Assembly: GCA_024280785.1 (NCBI GenBank)
Contig: JAJRPK010000408.1
Location: 1-5,134, forward strand
DNA length: 5,134 nucleotides
Direction of reading: 5' to 3'
DNA from: Gammaproteobacteria bacterium
Lineage (GTDB): Bacteria > Pseudomonadota > Gammaproteobacteria > Pseudomonadales > UBA7434
Below are positions 4,139 to 5,134 of the stretch, piece by piece (within the stretch, counting starts at the first letter, position 1; each line of letters begins with the position of its first letter). Made by a program: the position numbers and the translations under genes. Under the pieces are notes generated by a model. The model worked only from the letters and a program-made list of their open reading frames with translations, ran no database searches and was not told where the DNA came from.

Positions 4139-5134
4139 TTAAGTTCCCTTAGCCGTATACCAAATAGGAGAGCTCCAGCTGCGTTCTTGAATCACAGGAG
4201 AATAAAATGATTCATCCTTCGCTTGGATACAGCATTTACCGTACACATCGCCTTTAACACCTTGCTTTTGTAAAAGTGCAGTTTTTTTATCAGCTTTTGC
4301 TTGGCAGTCTTCAGCAAAGGGATTAACCCCCGCGGCTTGGCATTGCAATGTCGACCAGCGGCAAGTGGGATTTTCAATGAGCCGCACGTAGTAAAAAGCA
4401 TTTTGCTCGCTGTTAAAATGGGGGTCTTGCCAAACAGTACAAACATTTGCAAGGCCAGCTCCTTGGGGGGCGCAAGTATTTGGGTCGATATTTGCACCAT
4501 TATCGGGGGTTCCTGCAATATCGTAAACACGCTCTTGAGGTTTGTAGTTAGGGTCGTACCATCCTTTAACGATTTGAACTCGCTGGATGTCGGTGCCAGA
4601 CCAATTGTCAGGGTAGCTGTCTTTATTGGCGGCTACAATAAATCTTGGCACAGCATTCTCATTTGGCGCTGCGCTTAAGTCTCCACCCATAGCTATACCG
4701 TTAGCATAGGCCTGTTTGATCATATCGGGTGACTGGCAGATATTGTCGTCAAAATCCCAGCCACCAAAGAATCTTAGTGTTGGGCGTGTGCCGCTGGTAG
4801 CATAGGTCTCTTTATTTCTCATCCCTTGAAAGAGGCTGTCGCGGCTGTTTTCTTCTGCCCAAACAACAGCGAGGCCGCCGGGGTTAGAGTATAGATGGTC
4901 TTGGACGTTACGGAACTCAGCGTCGCGCATACCCAAGTGACCGGGATAGTTATTTTCTTCTGCTCCACCGGCTAGAGCACTATGCGTATCGGTAGATCCA
5001 ATAAAACCCATCTTAAACGGGTTGAGATTATCTTGCTCGCCAAGTCTAAGACCAGCTTTTAGTGCGTTCCTGACCATATTTCGCGACGCGAATTCATGAA
5101 TGGGTACGGGTTTGGCGCGCTCGGTTTGAATCTC
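4139..5134 (-). CDS. DUF3604 family protein, C-terminal part (5' end beyond window)
   Basis: The frame is open from the window edge (codons reading E-I-Q-T-E-R-A-K-P-V-P-I) to TAA at 4139-4141, so 331 residues of a longer protein are visible. The ATG at 5077 is internal, because the family-like sequence continues upstream of it. Recognisable DUF3604 features are N-P-F-K-M-G-F-I-G-S-T-D-T-H, whose histidine is a probable metal ligand of a PHP-like hydrolase fold; G-G-L-A-V-V-W-A-E-E-N-S-R-D-S-L-F; R-N-K-E-T-Y-A-T-S-G-T-R; and the closing I-Q-E-R-S-W-S-S-P-I-W-Y-T. Family members are usually 600-700 residues, often exported, and of uncertain function. Eight cysteines cluster in the last two thirds, which suits an exported, disulfide-containing protein. 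The signal peptide and N-terminal metal motifs would lie outside this window. The substrate is unknown. Confidence 0.88.
   Translation of the reverse strand, partial: EIQTERAKPVPIHEFASRNMVRNALKAGLRLGEQDNLNPFKMGFIGSTDTHSALAGGAEENNYPGHLGMRDAEFRNVQDHLYSNPGGLAVVWAEENSRDSLFQGMRNKETYATSGTRPTLRFFGGWDFDDNICQSPDMIKQAYANGIAMGGDLSAAPNENAVPRFIVAANKDSYPDNWSGTDIQRVQIVKGWYDPNYKPQERVYDIAGTPDNGANIDPNTCAPQGAGLANVCTVWQDPHFNSEQNAFYYVRLIENPTCRWSTLQCQAAGVNPFAEDCQAKADKKTALLQKQGVKGDVYGKCCIQAKDESFYSPVIQERSWSSPIWYTAKGT

Noticed and set aside
4192..4678. Overlapping frames within the DUF3604 gene on both strands
   Set aside because: Alternative-frame shadows of a well-supported coding sequence.
4139..5077. Complete 312-residue gene starting at ATG 5077
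   Set aside because: The frame continues without a stop to the window edge and the upstream codons fit the DUF3604 family, so the gene is a fragment at the edge.

Overview
This window most likely comes from a marine-type gammaproteobacterium. The evidence is a close DgkA homologue of exactly the E. coli length, a textbook gammaproteobacterial LexA box in front of a symE-type toxin gene, AT-leaning intergenic DNA, and a RAYT-like Y1 transposase. A DapB-like oxidoreductase and a DUF3604 protein fit a free-living lipid- or organic-matter-degrading lineage. The species cannot be fixed from this sequence.

Layout, left to right. Positions 1-294 hold two nearly identical 117-bp direct repeats separated by short tandem copies of a TAGACACCCA motif. 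After a gene-poor stretch with a strong inverted repeat comes dgkA (558-926, +), diacylglycerol kinase. Ten bases after its stop codon a TAGACACCCAT motif opens a unit of about 1.2 kb. This unit contains one Y1 (HUH/tyrosine) transposase gene (1076-2056, -) and ends at a 37-bp tandem repeat carrying the same motif in inverted orientation. Next is a self-contained symE-like toxin gene (2223-2540, -) with its own LexA box/promoter (2658-2689) and terminator (2185-2215). A Rossmann-fold DapB-like/2,4-diaminopentanoate-dehydrogenase-like gene (2838-3887, -) follows, with a terminator hairpin. The last feature is the 3' part of a DUF3604 gene (4139-5134, -), which runs off the right edge.

The genes do not form one operon. 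dgkA is alone on the plus strand. The four minus-strand genes are separated by gaps of 164 to 297 bp that contain hairpins or promoters. The connected story is the mobile part: the GACACCCAT motif occurs seven times (one copy with a final C), always outside genes, on both sides of dgkA and of the transposase. The 117-bp repeats share their opening blocks with the left end of the transposase unit, so they look like non-autonomous relatives of it. An SOS-controlled toxin gene directly abuts this unit. The most interesting parts are the motif/transposase relationship and the predicted SOS control of symE.
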